Shown in pieces: positions 18,101-27,044 of a stretch of 64,000 bases of DNA; the stretch's first letter is position 1; every line of letters begins with the position of its first letter. The position numbers were made by a program, and so were the translations under genes. The notes below the pieces were generated by a model. That model made no database searches. It was not told the origin of the DNA and saw only the letters and a program-made list of their open reading frames with translations. This DNA comes from Bacteroidota bacterium (GTDB lineage Bacteria > Bacteroidota > Bacteroidia > Chitinophagales > Saprospiraceae), in assembly GCA_018222965.1 (NCBI GenBank), contig JAAEZH010000017.1:38047-102046 (forward strand), written 5' to 3'.

Positions 18101-18110
18101 ATTCGGGCTT
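18080..18110. terminator. Bidirectional terminator
   Basis: AAGCCCGAAT and ATTCGGGCTT form a perfect 10-bp stem with an 11-nt loop, overlapping the DUF2254 stop codon. It lies between convergent genes. Confidence 0.75.
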
Positions 18111-18117
18111 GTGAGTC

Positions 18118-18741
18118 TTATTGATATTTAAATACGACAGGGAGGGTAACTTCTACCGCAACGGCCTTCCCATCTTTCAGGGCTGGTTCCCAATGCTCTA
18201 ATTTGCTTACTACACTGATCGCAGATTTTGCACAGCCATCACATTCTTGTTCTAAAGATTCTACTTCAAATTTTTCACCAATACTTCCATCCGGCAAAAT
18301 GCGAAAACGTACTCTTTTGACACCTTCCTGTTTTTGCTCCAGAGCCTCCTCCGGATATTCAATATTTTGACTCACAAAGCGCTGTATGGCTTTGTTGGAA
18401 CAGGCTACCGGGTTTTCAGAATTTAGACAGTCCTGGGTGAAAATTGGCGGCCGATCTGTTTCGGAAATGCTATACACTACAGCTTTAGCATCTTCTTCTG
18501 GTAGGACATAGCGGTAATTTATATCTCCTTTGGGCCATGTTTCTTCTTCCAGCGCGTCTTTGCGTAAAGCATTTTCACCGGGGATCTCTGAGACTTCAGA
18601 GGCGTAGTTGTCAGCGCTTGGATTTTCAAGAAGTTCCTCCCTTTCTTCGTCGGTCAAATCCTTGCCTTGTTCGGAGGTGCATCCGATAAAGGTTCCTATT
18701 GAAAGAATAGCTGCTAATACAATAATTTTTGATGTGTTCAT
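18118..18741 (-). CDS. Lipoprotein with TonB C-terminal-like domain
   Basis: This 207-residue protein has a lipoprotein signal peptide (lipobox IGC near residue 21). An acidic linker follows, and then a C-terminal domain (~120-207) with the TonB pattern FVSQNIEYPEEALEQKQEG, VRFRILPDGSIG and HWEPALKDGKAVAVEVTLPV. Proteins like this are called energy-transducer-TonB-like, but the lipid anchor and lack of an inner-membrane helix mean it is unlikely to work as a classical TonB. The cluster of Cys residues (CLNSENPVACS, QECDGCAKS) may form disulfides. Confidence 0.78.
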   Translation of the reverse strand: MNTSKIIVLAAILSIGTFIGCTSEQGKDLTDEEREELLENPSADNYASEVSEIPGENALRKDALEEETWPKGDINYRYVLPEEDAKAVVYSISETDRPPIFTQDCLNSENPVACSNKAIQRFVSQNIEYPEEALEQKQEGVKRVRFRILPDGSIGEKFEVESLEQECDGCAKSAISVVSKLEHWEPALKDGKAVAVEVTLPVVFKYQ

Positions 18742-18788
18742 GATATTTCTTTTCGCTAAAACGAAAAAGGAAATAGCAAGTTCGATGA

Positions 18789-19562
18789 CTACTTTTTAAA
18801 AAAGGAAATAATTTTTGGAATGGCTAAAATGAGCAACAAAAGTGCTGCACCGGCAGCTGCAATGATTATTGGCATTATCTGGGGGTCAGCGGCATTCCTT
18901 TTTAGGTAAATCCCCAAAAAGGCCCAAACGCCAACGAGTGCTACAAATGGATCGTTGCGCTTGAAAAGGAAGAAAAGATTGACCAACAGTCCGAGGATGA
19001 TGGCAACTATAGTCCAGTCAGCCTCGCCAATTCCAAATCCATTCCAGTTTTGATCAACAAGCAAAGTGGTTACGTTGGCAATGGTTGCAATGCAGATCCA
19101 GCCCAGATAAATGCTAAAAGGAATATAAACCAGGACTTGTTCTTTTAGATTGTTCTCTTTTCCTGGTCTGCCCAGCCTCTCATAGATTATGATCAAAGTG
19201 ATAAGGATGCCCAGCATGATAAGTAAAGAAAGAGGGACAAGCTGATGGTGCCAGGCCAGAATCCAGGAGGCATTCAGGATTCCATTCAGCAGAAAAAGCC
19301 AGCCTATCTTGTTTAGGAAGTCCGGAGGCGTTTTTCCGCTTTGGAAAAGTCCTTCAGCCTGAACGACTATAAAACCGGTAAGCAGCAGGTAGATGAGGCC
19401 CCATATCGAAAAGGTTAAACCGGCAGGGACAAAAAGATTGGGGTAGAGATCCGATAGTTCTCCGGTATTCATACCTCCAATGGGCAATGCGTTTGCCAGG
19501 GTATTTAGGACCAGAATGAGAACCAGTGATATGATGTTGGCGATTTGGTAGGATTTTTTCAT
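18789..19562 (-). CDS. TspO/MBR-like membrane protein
   Basis: This 257-residue protein has about seven hydrophobic helices. The N-terminal region (LNTLANALPIGG, NLFVPAGLTFSIWGLIYLLL) matches the TspO/MBR tryptophan-rich sensory protein pattern of Bacteroidota, in an extended form compared with the usual ~160-residue TspO. TspO proteins bind porphyrins or related ligands in the membrane and modulate stress responses. The ligand here is unknown. It lies in the stress island on the strand opposite to most neighbours. Confidence 0.7.
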   Translation of the reverse strand: MKKSYQIANIISLVLILVLNTLANALPIGGMNTGELSDLYPNLFVPAGLTFSIWGLIYLLLTGFIVVQAEGLFQSGKTPPDFLNKIGWLFLLNGILNASWILAWHHQLVPLSLLIMLGILITLIIIYERLGRPGKENNLKEQVLVYIPFSIYLGWICIATIANVTTLLVDQNWNGFGIGEADWTIVAIILGLLVNLFFLFKRNDPFVALVGVWAFLGIYLKRNAADPQIMPIIIAAAGAALLLLILAIPKIISFFKK

Positions 19563-19612
19563 GCTTGCGTGTTTGTGTGTGAAGTATGAATATAGGGAAT
19601 AATACTTTGCCC

Positions 19613-19655
19613 AAAAACAAAAAAAACGGCTTCCCCGCCATTGGGAGAAGCCGTT
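19613..19655 (-). terminator. Rho-independent terminator after ECF sigma gene
   Basis: On the minus strand a 12-bp stem built on AACGGCTTCTCCC / GGGGAAGCCGTT is followed by a run of eight T residues, 26 bp after the sigma-factor stop codon. Confidence 0.85.
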
Positions 19656-19680
19656 CTGTTCCTGGGATTAAATTTTCAGA

Positions 19681-20202
19681 TTATGCACGACGAAAATCCT
19701 GTCCATATTTTGCCCGGATAGCTCCAACGAGTTTTTTACGGGCAAAAAAGATCCGGCTTTTTACCGTACCGATGGGTAGCTCCATGTGTTGGGCGATCTC
19801 ATTATACTGATACCCCATGAAAAACATGAGGAAAGGTTTTCTATAAGTTTCTTTCAGATTAGCAACAATCTTTTCAATTTCTTCTCCCATAATGGTACGC
19901 TCAGCCTCATTCTTTACGGCTTTATTTTCAATGGCGTACAGGAAGTCGTCTACCGGCTTTTCTACGCGATTCCGTGTTTTCTTTTTCCGGTAGTTATTAA
20001 TAAAAGTGTTGCGCATGATGGTTGTTAACCATGCCTTGAAGTTAGTTCCGTTTGCGAAGCGGTCTCTGTGCTTGTATGCACGACAAATGGTTTCTTGTTG
20101 CAGGTCTTTAGCTTCTTCTTTGTTACGAGTAAGCTTCATTGCAAAGCCGAACAATAAATCATTGATCATTTCATACTTATTCAAAAAATCCTGTGAAGTC
20201 AT
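19681..20202 (-). CDS. ECF RNA polymerase sigma factor
   Basis: This 173-residue sigma-70 family protein has region 2 (~15-80: LLFGFAMKLTRNKEEAKDL, TNFKAWLTTIMRNTFINNYR) and region 4 (~115-160: QYNEIAQHMELPIGTVKSRIF). It belongs to the widely conserved Bacteroidota ECF type with the FGFAMKLTRNKEEAKDLxQET start. No anti-sigma gene is adjacent. A near-consensus sigma-54 promoter lies about 60 bp upstream, which would link it to the sigma-54 activator encoded 4 kb away. It is cytoplasmic; its targets are unknown. Confidence 0.9.
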   Translation of the reverse strand: MTSQDFLNKYEMINDLLFGFAMKLTRNKEEAKDLQQETICRAYKHRDRFANGTNFKAWLTTIMRNTFINNYRKKKTRNRVEKPVDDFLYAIENKAVKNEAERTIMGEEIEKIVANLKETYRKPFLMFFMGYQYNEIAQHMELPIGTVKSRIFFARKKLVGAIRAKYGQDFRRA

Positions 20203-20260
20203 ACTCTTTATTTTTTTAACGGGTGAACAAAAAAATTATGGCATCGTGCACTTCTATTAG

Positions 20261-20277
20261 TTCAATTAGCGTGCCAA
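20261..20277 (-). promoter_or_regulatory. Candidate sigma-54 (-24/-12) promoter
   Basis: On the minus strand the sequence is TTGGCACG-CTAA-TTGAA, against the sigma-54 consensus TTGGCACG-N4-TTGCW. Only the -12 C is changed, and GG is 10 bp from GA. It points at the ECF sigma gene (start 20202). The basis is pattern match only. Confidence 0.45.
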
Positions 20278-20375
20278 CTTTATAAACTGTTGATCTTCAG
20301 TGATTTGCATTGTTTTTTAACAATTAACTTTGATTATATTTAATCAGTTTGCTTGGATTTGAGCAAGATTTATCC

Positions 20376-20391
20376 GCCTTTCGGCGAAAGG
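20376..20391. repeat. GCCTTTCGGCGAAAGG palindrome copy (intergenic)
   Basis: This copy of the dispersed palindrome, in reverse orientation to those at 2311 and 6909, lies in the 286-bp region between the divergent ECF sigma and MscS genes. Confidence 0.85.
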
Positions 20392-20488
20392 GTTTGTCAG
20401 GAAGGGCCGTCTGAAACTTTTTTGGGAAAGAAAGCGAACACGAGGGGGAGTAAGTCGTTTTAGAACTGAATCAATCTTAAAACAACGA

Positions 20489-21442
20489 ATGTGGGATCAA
20501 TTTAATGAAGCCTGGAAAAATCTGGCAGAAAAGATGGAAGGGTGGTTTAATGCCCTTGTAGTTAATTTGCCTAATATTTTGCTGGCAGTTGTTGTATTGG
20601 TCTTATCTGTTTTTGCTTCCAGGTTTGTAAAAAAAGGCGTCAGACGGGCGCTGAAAAAGACAACAAATAATGGAACGGTAATTGGTGTGCTGTCTAATTT
20701 TGTTACAGCCATCTTTCTTGTTTTAATGTTGTTCCTGATCCTTGGGATTTTAAATCTGGATAAAGCGCTTACTTCTTTATTGGCTGGTGCCGGTGTTGTT
20801 GGCCTGGCAGTTGGTTTAGCCCTTCAGGATCCTATGATTAATCTTTTTTCTGGCATCTTAATGTCGGTAAGAGATTATTACAAAGTAGGCGATTTGATCG
20901 AAACCAATGATTATTTCGGACGGATTCAAAAGATTAATCTTAGATCAACGGTGATTTTTTCGCCGCAAGGCCAGGAAGTCATCATACCAAATAAAGAGGT
21001 ACTTCAAAAACCTTTGGTGAATTATTCACACAATGGTAAGCGCCGGATAGATCTGAGCTGCGGGGTTTCTTATGGAGATGATTTGGAAATGGTAAAGGAT
21101 GTTGCACTTGAAGCCATTCGGGATAATGTCGATTACAATAAATCGCGTCCGCTCGAATTGTACTTTACCGAGTTTGGAGACAGCTCCATCAATTTCGTGT
21201 TAAGATTCTGGAAGGACATTACAGCGCAGGGCGATTTTTTGTCTGCAAAAGACCAGGCGATCATTGCGCTTAAAAAAGCCTTCGATACAAATGGAATTAC
21301 CATTCCGTTCCCAATTCGTACACTGGACTTTGGAATAGTTGGTGGAGAAAGACTGGATGAAATGAAGATAGCGGAAGAATTCTCCCTGTCTGTTTCTGAA
21401 TCCCCAAAAGGAACAAACGGTAATTCGACAAGCCAGAACTAA
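20489..21442 (+). CDS. mscS: Small-conductance mechanosensitive channel (MscS)
   Basis: This 317-residue protein has three N-terminal membrane helices (~25-45, ~65-90 and ~93-120). The third carries the pore-lining Gly/Ala pattern LAGAGVVGLAVGLALQDPMINLFSG. The beta domain follows (YKVGDLIETNDYFGRIQKI, FSPQGQEVIIPNKEVLQ), then the C-terminal alpha/beta domain. It opens on membrane tension to release solutes on osmotic downshock. The final ~30 residues are a polar tail beyond the family core. It is divergent from the ECF sigma gene. Confidence 0.92.
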   Translation: MWDQFNEAWKNLAEKMEGWFNALVVNLPNILLAVVVLVLSVFASRFVKKGVRRALKKTTNNGTVIGVLSNFVTAIFLVLMLFLILGILNLDKALTSLLAGAGVVGLAVGLALQDPMINLFSGILMSVRDYYKVGDLIETNDYFGRIQKINLRSTVIFSPQGQEVIIPNKEVLQKPLVNYSHNGKRRIDLSCGVSYGDDLEMVKDVALEAIRDNVDYNKSRPLELYFTEFGDSSINFVLRFWKDITAQGDFLSAKDQAIIALKKAFDTNGITIPFPIRTLDFGIVGGERLDEMKIAEEFSLSVSESPKGTNGNSTSQN

Positions 21443-21519
21443 TCGTAAAATAAATTAGCCTTTCATGACTGAATGGTATCCGTTTAGAATGGACTTGTTA
21501 TAAGTAAAATAAAGAATAA

Positions 21520-21548
21520 TTGCATTTCCGCCCTAAAAAATAACTTTA
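21520..21548 (+). promoter_or_regulatory. Candidate Bacteroidota sigma-A promoter
   Basis: A -33 TTG (21520-21522) and a -7 TAACTTTA (21541-21548; consensus TAnnTTTG, one mismatch) are 18 bp apart, 43 bp upstream of the ATG at 21591. Confidence 0.4.
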
Positions 21549-21590
21549 TTAAGGGGCTTTGGAAAGAATGTAAAAGACTAATAAATAATT

Positions 21591-21887
21591 ATGCGTAGAG
21601 AGGAAGTGTCAGGGAGTAAGATGGGATTGCACCAGGAATTGGTGAGTATCTATCGTCAACTGGAAAAGCGAATAAATAGCCATTCTAATTTGTTCAGAAA
21701 CTCTGAAAATGGACAAAGTATGAATGCAATTGAAAAAATGAACACCTTAAAGAAACAACGAATATTAGTGAAGACAGCTGCTGACACTTTAGAAAAAAGT
21801 GTGAGTGAAGATGCCTGGAAAAGACATGTCGACGAATATCGACAACTCATTAGAAAGAGCAATGATCTGCTGTCCACTTGTTTATAA
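21591..21887 (+). CDS. Small helical protein of unknown function
   Basis: This 98-residue protein is almost all helical and charged, with no signal peptide or membrane helix (LVSIYRQLEKRINSHSNLF, KQRILVKTAADTLEKSVSED). It heads a run of short stress-type genes (YtxH, holin-like, lipoprotein) and is preceded by a promoter-like sequence. I do not recognise the family. Confidence 0.55.
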   Translation: MRREEVSGSKMGLHQELVSIYRQLEKRINSHSNLFRNSENGQSMNAIEKMNTLKKQRILVKTAADTLEKSVSEDAWKRHVDEYRQLIRKSNDLLSTCL

Positions 21888-21925
21888 TCAATCTATTTTT
21901 TAAATCAACAAAAACTCAAAAAGAC

Positions 21926-22309
21926 ATGAGCAACAACAGAAATAATATTGGACTTGGAATTATTGCAGGACTTGCCGCAGGTGCAGCTGCCGGATGGTGG
22001 TTGAACTCTAACCGTGGCCGCCAATGGCGGAAGGATAATGCTGAACGCATTACAGAATACGGAGAAACGGTAAAGGATAAAGCAAGTTCCGGTGTCCAGG
22101 TAGTTAATGACCAAATGACATCTGCCGTTGATAAAGGGAAAGAATACCTCGTGGTTTTGGCCGATATGGTGAAAGAACGATTAAGCGAAACCGAAGAAAT
22201 GGTCGATGATGCTGAAGGAGCCATGAAACGTGGTGCAAAGAAGGCTAAATCAACCATTAAGGAAACTTCTTCTCGCGTGAAGAAAGCAGTTGAAAATGGC
22301 AAAGCCTGA
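21926..22309 (+). CDS. YtxH-domain protein
   Basis: This 127-residue protein starts MSNNRNNIGLGIIAGLAAGA, with a glycine/alanine-rich helix (residues ~8-24) followed by the YtxH feature WWLNSNRGRQWRKD and a long amphipathic helix with heptad spacing (DKASSGVQVVNDQ, KGKEYLVVLADMVKERLSE). The start at 21926 is preferred over an upstream in-frame Met at 21878 because the latter adds a non-conserved leader. YtxH proteins are general-stress membrane-associated proteins of unknown mechanism. A terminator follows. Confidence 0.82.
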   Translation: MSNNRNNIGLGIIAGLAAGAAAGWWLNSNRGRQWRKDNAERITEYGETVKDKASSGVQVVNDQMTSAVDKGKEYLVVLADMVKERLSETEEMVDDAEGAMKRGAKKAKSTIKETSSRVKKAVENGKA

Positions 22310-22328
22310 TCAATAAAAATCAATAATT

Positions 22329-22354
22329 CAGGCCGGCAACTCCGGCCTGTTTTT
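22329..22354 (+). terminator. Rho-independent terminator
   Basis: The stem CAGGCCGG / CCGGCCTG encloses the loop CAACT and is followed by TTTTT, 19 bp after the YtxH stop and just before the holin-like gene. Confidence 0.85.
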
Positions 22355-22367
22355 ATCAAAATTACGA

Positions 22368-22718
22368 ATGAAATCAACGGAAAATATTTTAGAACAAGCA
22401 GGCGAAAGTCTGGAGTACGTAAAGCAATATGTTTCAAATCAGCAAAAGCTTTTGAAACTCGAAATAGCTGAGCGTTCTGCCAGGATGATGTCCGGCATGG
22501 TATTAGGTCTTAGTCTGGCCTTAATCGGATTAATGAGTTTGGGCTTTGTATCTGTTGCGTTAGCTTTTTGGTTAACCCAAATTACCGGATCAGCTATTAC
22601 AGGCTTCTTAATTGTTGGCGGATTTTACCTCGTGTTGGCGATTGTCCTGTATGTTTTCCGAAAACCAATAATTGTAAATCCGGTGCTTTCCCGGGTTATT
22701 CAAAACTTTTTTGACTGA
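22368..22718 (+). CDS. Phage_holin_3_6-like (Actinobacterial-holin/YqjE type) membrane protein
   Basis: This 116-residue protein has a cytoplasmic N-terminal helix (ESLEYVKQYVSNQQKLLKLE), two membrane helices (~43-67 and ~75-98) and a short tail. The layout and the QxKLLKLEIAE motif match the holin_3_6/YqjE family of housekeeping stress proteins. Despite the name there is no phage gene nearby. It lies 2 bp before the next gene, forming a pair equivalent to the YqjE-YqjD/ElaB sets of other bacteria. Confidence 0.75.
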   Translation: MKSTENILEQAGESLEYVKQYVSNQQKLLKLEIAERSARMMSGMVLGLSLALIGLMSLGFVSVALAFWLTQITGSAITGFLIVGGFYLVLAIVLYVFRKPIIVNPVLSRVIQNFFD

Positions 22719-22720
22719 TT

Positions 22721-23062
22721 ATGAAATTAGATAAGATTAAAAGCCTGGATGACCTGAAACGGGAAAAGGATCGCCTGCATATGGAAAGTGAAATATGCCT
22801 GGCAGCTCTTTCACATCGATCAGGTACCCTTCGAAAGGAGGTAAGAAAATTTGTAGTTGGTAAAGTCGCAATTCCTCTTGGAATAGCAGGATTGATTGGA
22901 ATCTTTTGGGGAAAGGATAATAAAAGCGAAAAAAAGGAGGATGGACAAAATGATTCGTCCGGCTTTTTAAAAACGCTTATGCCTTTTTTAATCCCGATCG
23001 CCAAAGACTTTATTACCAATACAATATTGGAAAACGAAAAGGAAACATCGGAAGCAGCTTAA
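22721..23062 (+). CDS. Hypothetical protein paired with holin-like gene
   Basis: This 113-residue protein has a charged N-terminal helix (KIKSLDDLKREKDRLHME), a short hydrophobic stretch (KVAIPLGIAGLIGIFWG, ~44-60), a polar Gly/Lys/Asp linker and a second hydrophobic helix (TLMPFLIPIAKDFITNTI). It starts 2 bp after the holin-like gene, so the two are translated together and may interact in the membrane. The family is not recognised. Confidence 0.68.
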   Translation: MKLDKIKSLDDLKREKDRLHMESEICLAALSHRSGTLRKEVRKFVVGKVAIPLGIAGLIGIFWGKDNKSEKKEDGQNDSSGFLKTLMPFLIPIAKDFITNTILENEKETSEAA

Positions 23063-23088
23063 ATTTCTATTAACCTAAATCGAATATC

Positions 23089-23298
23089 ATGAAAAAGATC
23101 CTGCCCATTATTCTTGTGTTAGCAGGTATTGCTCTGATTGCCTACGGTTTTATTACCTGGCAGGACTCAAAAGCAGTTCTTGAAATCGGAGAACTTGAAG
23201 TTTCTGCAAGCGATCAATCAGGAACAAACAAAGGACTAATATTTCTGGCTATTGGCGTTATATCAGCCATTGCCGGATTGTACACCTGGAAAAAATAA
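23089..23298 (+). CDS. Small two-helix membrane protein
   Basis: This 69-residue protein consists of two membrane helices (residues ~4-24 and ~48-66) with a polar hairpin between them (QDSKAVLEIGELEVSASDQSG). The start MKKILPIILVLAGIALIAYG follows the holin-pair gene by 26 bp. It is likely an inner-membrane stress peptide; the function is unknown. Confidence 0.65.
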   Translation: MKKILPIILVLAGIALIAYGFITWQDSKAVLEIGELEVSASDQSGTNKGLIFLAIGVISAIAGLYTWKK

Positions 23299-23303
23299 AA
23301 AAT

Positions 23304-23514
23304 TGGGTGTGTATGCACCCCTTACCTGGAGGTGAGAAATCGACAAATGCCGCCGTCACGCGAAGAGGGATTTATTAATTCGGACTTCGAAGAGTCCCTC
23401 TTTTTCTTCGAAAGAGGAGAAAGAGAGGGGCTCTTTGACGGCAGCGGTTCACTTCGGTGGAAGCTGTCGTCGCCTCGCCCCAAGTTATAACTGCCGGCCG
23501 GTTTTCCGGCTGGC
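23304..23514 (+). other. Structured non-coding region (possible RNA element)
   Basis: The gap between two small genes contains a dense set of inverted repeats. GGGTG/CACCC (23305-23320) starts it. GCCGTCA (23352-23358) can pair with TGACGGC (23436-23442) around an inner AGAGGGA ... TCCCTCT stem followed by T residues, AAAGAG/CTCTTT lies further in, and GCCGGCCGG/CCGGCTGGC (23493-23514) comes last. This is more structure than one terminator needs. It may be a leader or small RNA for the downstream lipoprotein gene, or two terminators in series. Confidence 0.4.
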
Positions 23515-23540
23515 TATTTTGAAATCAAAAAGTAGAGAAA

Positions 23541-23951
23541 ATGAAAAAGATAGCATTAATGTTTATGGCCCTTTTTATGGGGGCAGTCCTGCTAACCTCA
23601 TGTGAAAATCAATCAACCGCTGAAGAAGTAGGGGAAGATATGGAAGAAGCCGGTGAATCTGTAGCCGATGCTTTCCGTAGTGACCAGGAAGAGTTGCGGG
23701 CAGATATTAAAGATGCCCAGGAGGATGTAAAAGAGCGTATTCAGGAAATTACAACGGATATGCGAGATGCAACAGCTGAAGCTCAGGCTGAAATGAGCGA
23801 ACAGATTCAGAAGCTGGAAGATGAATTAGCAACCCTTGACAGTCAGTTGGCTAAAGTTGGCCAAACAATGGAAGATAATTGGGGCGCATTTCAGCGTGAG
23901 GTAGAAGAAACAATTCAAAATATTGATCAGGAACTTGATGAAACATTCTAG
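23541..23951 (+). CDS. Coiled-coil lipoprotein
   Basis: This 136-residue protein has a lipoprotein signal peptide (LLTSC, Cys21) followed by a long amphipathic coiled coil with regular heptads (~25-136), rich in Glu, Asp and Gln (DAQEDVKERIQEITTDMRD, SEQIQKLEDELATLDSQLAK). It resembles apolipoprotein-like envelope stress lipoproteins. It is preceded by the structured region at 23304 and closed by a terminator at 24002. Confidence 0.78.
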   Translation: MKKIALMFMALFMGAVLLTSCENQSTAEEVGEDMEEAGESVADAFRSDQEELRADIKDAQEDVKERIQEITTDMRDATAEAQAEMSEQIQKLEDELATLDSQLAKVGQTMEDNWGAFQREVEETIQNIDQELDETF

Positions 23952-24001
23952 GTGCTGATTATGTTATAGACTTTAAAAGTCAATAGCTGAAACCCCCAAA
24001 G

Positions 24002-24034
24002 AAGTCGATGGTTTTATAACTATCGACTTTTTTT
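24002..24034 (+). terminator. Rho-independent terminator
   Basis: AAGTCGAT / ATCGACTT form the stem, followed by a T tract, 50 bp after the lipoprotein stop codon. Confidence 0.8.
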
Positions 24035-24138
24035 ATCTTTAAGGCAAACCTTCCGGAATCCATGAGGATTAAAATTAATTCTACATGCCGGATTTGGTCG
24101 GATAAGAGCCCCACTCAAGTCCTGATCAAATTTTTACA

Positions 24139-26997
24139 ATGAAGTTATTCAAACAACTGCTCCAAGCCTCGAATCTGCTCCCGCTTGGTATTATGTGGAT
24201 GGACGAGCAGGGACGAATTCTGGGCGCTAACGAAAAGCTGCTTCAGGAACTTGGTTTAGGCCAGGAGGAGATCGTGCAACGATCAATTCTTGAAATAGAT
24301 CCTTACACTAATTTATTAAACTGGCGTCGACGGTGGAAGCGATTGATGTCAGATGGTTCCCTGAATGAAAAGACAGAACTTATCAGCAGGGATGGTCTTG
24401 TATTTCCCGTTCGGATCTATTATGTCCTGATGGAAATAGAAGGCAATCCTGTTTGTTGTGCCACTATTGAAAATATAAAACTCTCAGAACGCTTTCGGAA
24501 GCTGTTTAGCTTAACCTCCAAAATTGCCCGCCTGGGTGCCTGGGAATGGGATATTCAAAAAAACGAGTTTTACCTTTCGCCTGAAACAAAAGATTTGCTG
24601 GAAATTGACCTCCCGGGAAGTCAGTTTTCTGCCGACCAAACCTGGAAACTCCTAAGCGACAGACTGGAAAAAGACCAGCAGCCAGTTCTGAAAGATGCGA
24701 TGAAAAAGGTTCGTAATTCTGGCACCTCAAATGAAATGGAAGTAGTTTTTCATTTTGCGGAAGGCAGGAAGCAGCGCTTTATGCTTATTGCGCAGGCTGT
24801 CCAGTTTGATGACTTTACCACCCGTGTGTACGGGTCCATCCAGGATGTTTCTTCCATTTCTGCCAGAAGTGAAGAAATGTACATGGCACAGGTTACCATG
24901 GAACACGCGCTGGAAATGATATTCTGGATAGCATCAGATGGTAGCGTTTTTTATGTTAATGAAGCAGCAGCTGAGAAACTGGAATACGACCGATCCGAAT
25001 TGATAGGGATGAAGGTCTTTGAGTTTTCGCCGGAAATGAATCCGGAGACCTGGGAGGATCATTGGGATGAACTTAGAGAGAAAAAACTGTTGGAGTTTGA
25101 ATCTTACCACATCACCAAATCCGGTGAAAAAATGCCGGTTACCCTTAGTCTAAACTATATTAAGTATGAAGACGAGGAGTATAATTGTGCCATTGTAAGA
25201 GACCTGAGTCGTAAAAAAGAACGGGACCTCCGTATTCGACTGTTTGAGTTTACCATCAATAATTTTCCGGATATGGCTCTGTGGATCACGGAGGATGGAT
25301 CTCTGGAAATGGCTAATCCTGCAGCATGCCGGGCACTTGATTATCAGGAAAAGGAATTGCTGGGAATGAAAATTTGGGATATCATTCCGACGCTCGATAG
25401 TTCTGCCTGGAAAGCCTTTTGGCTCAGTATGCAAAAAACCGGAAACAGAACCCTGCAGGGATTGAAAAGGCGGAAGGACGGTGAGCTTATTGATACCGAA
25501 ATTACAGCAAGTTTTCTTCGATTTGGAGGAAAACAGTTCATTTGTCAGTTTGGGAAAGATGTTTCCGGGAGGATTAAACAAAGTAAGAATCTGGAGTTGG
25601 CTATGAAGTCGGTTGCGTACTCCAATGATATGATATTCTGGGTGAGAAAGGATGGTAGTTTTGCCTTTACAAATCAGGCAGTTAGCAGTAAGTTGGGCTA
25701 TACCGAGGAAGAATTAAAATCAATGACACTCTTTGATTTGGATAAAACCTATACCCAGGCCAGACTGGAGTCTACCTGGAAGGATTTGCGGTCGGGAAGT
25801 ATGATCGAAGCAGAGGTTGAGATCTATAAAAAGAACGGGAAACCATTGCCTGTGGAAGCAACCGCCTATTACATTCGATACCAGGATGAAGAATACAGAT
25901 GTTCTATCATTCGGGATGTCTCCGAAAAGAAGAAAAAAGAAGCTCAGTTGAAAGAGGCTTTGGATCATATAAGTAAACTCAGCGAACAACTGGAGCAGGA
26001 GAAATCCTATCTGCAGGAAGAGGTGAATGTTAATTACAATTTTAATAACATCATCAGTAAAAGCAATAAATACAAACCCGTACTTCAAAAAGTAAGACGG
26101 GTTGCTGATACAGATGCGACAGTACTTATCTTAGGAGAAACCGGTACCGGAAAAGAACTCCTGGCCCGGGCCATCCATAACCTCAGCGGCCGGTCCAGTC
26201 GGGCAATGGTAAAGGTCAACTGTGCCGCACTTCCGGAAAATCTCATTGAGAGCGAACTCTTTGGTCATGAAAAAGGCGCCTTTACCGGTGCTTATCAAAA
26301 GAAGGTCGGTCGATTTAAAATGGCCGATCAGGGATCCATTTTTCTGGATGAGATAGGGGAGCTGCCGCTCGACCTGCAGGCAAAATTGCTTCGTGTACTT
26401 CAGGAAGGTCAGTTTGAACCGCTGGGCGGCACAACTACGGTGTCTGTGGATGTTCGGGTAATAGCGGCTACCAATCGAAACCTGGAACAACTGGTAGGCG
26501 AAGGCCTGTTTCGCGAAGATCTCTTTTATCGCCTGAACGTATTCCCAATCCGAAACCTGCCGCTGCGGGAACGAAAGGAAGATATCCCCTTGCTTACCCA
26601 GCATTTTCTCAAACGGTTTTCAGATAAGATGGGCCGGAAGGATATGAAAATCAGCGAAGCTGCTATGAAACGGCTTATGGCGTACGAATTCCCCGGCAAC
26701 ATTCGCGAACTTGAAAACATGATTGAACGGGCAGTTATATTGTCATCCGGCGAAAGCCTGAATCTAAGCTCTATTCTGCCCGACCTGAAACGCCAATCTA
26801 TTAAAAACAGACGCAAACACTTTCCTACTATGGAAGAATTGCAGCGCGAACACATAGTTAATGCTCTAAAACGCACCAACTGGAAGGTGACCGGCAAGCA
26901 GAGCGCCTCCGAATTGTTGGGAATGAACGGTAAAACCCTCGCTTCCCGAATGCGTAAGTTGGGTATTAACAGACAAGATTTTATGGATAATCTTTAA
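24139..26997 (+). CDS. Sigma-54-dependent activator with multiple PAS domains
   Basis: This 952-residue regulator begins with about five PAS domains (~8-110, ~120-240, ~245-365, ~370-485 and ~490-605), several with the repeated [18 protein letters not shown] core and a conserved [16 protein letters not shown] end. A coiled-coil linker (~605-640) follows, and then the AAA+ domain with Walker A GETGTGKE (~666-673), the sigma-54 contact loop GAFTGA (~713-718) and [20 protein letters not shown]. It ends in a Fis-type helix-turn-helix (~905-945). It lacks a response-regulator receiver domain, so it is likely to sense a small ligand or redox signal directly. It probably controls part of the surrounding stress genes from -24/-12 promoters; this is inferred from location. 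Confidence 0.93.
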   Translation: MKLFKQLLQASNLLPLGIMWMDEQGRILGANEKLLQELGLGQEEIVQRSILEIDPYTNLLNWRRRWKRLMSDGSLNEKTELISRDGLVFPVRIYYVLMEIEGNPVCCATIENIKLSERFRKLFSLTSKIARLGAWEWDIQKNEFYLSPETKDLLEIDLPGSQFSADQTWKLLSDRLEKDQQPVLKDAMKKVRNSGTSNEMEVVFHFAEGRKQRFMLIAQAVQFDDFTTRVYGSIQDVSSISARSEEMYMAQVTMEHALEMIFWIASDGSVFYVNEAAAEKLEYDRSELIGMKVFEFSPEMNPETWEDHWDELREKKLLEFESYHITKSGEKMPVTLSLNYIKYEDEEYNCAIVRDLSRKKERDLRIRLFEFTINNFPDMALWITEDGSLEMANPAACRALDYQEKELLGMKIWDIIPTLDSSAWKAFWLSMQKTGNRTLQGLKRRKDGELIDTEITASFLRFGGKQFICQFGKDVSGRIKQSKNLELAMKSVAYSNDMIFWVRKDGSFAFTNQAVSSKLGYTEEELKSMTLFDLDKTYTQARLESTWKDLRSGSMIEAEVEIYKKNGKPLPVEATAYYIRYQDEEYRCSIIRDVSEKKKKEAQLKEALDHISKLSEQLEQEKSYLQEEVNVNYNFNNIISKSNKYKPVLQKVRRVADTDATVLILGETGTGKELLARAIHNLSGRSSRAMVKVNCAALPENLIESELFGHEKGAFTGAYQKKVGRFKMADQGSIFLDEIGELPLDLQAKLLRVLQEGQFEPLGGTTTVSVDVRVIAATNRNLEQLVGEGLFREDLFYRLNVFPIRNLPLRERKEDIPLLTQHFLKRFSDKMGRKDMKISEAAMKRLMAYEFPGNIRELENMIERAVILSSGESLNLSSILPDLKRQSIKNRRKHFPTMEELQREHIVNALKRTNWKVTGKQSASELLGMNGKTLASRMRKLGINRQDFMDNL

Positions 26998-27044
26998 ATC
27001 GCTGAACTTGCGCGACCTATTTCCGTTCAACTGGTAATTGTAGA

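Noticed and set aside
22368..22718. Holin-like gene considered as a prophage marker
   Set aside because: No phage structural, integrase or lysis gene is nearby; the holin_3_6/YqjE type is a housekeeping stress family.
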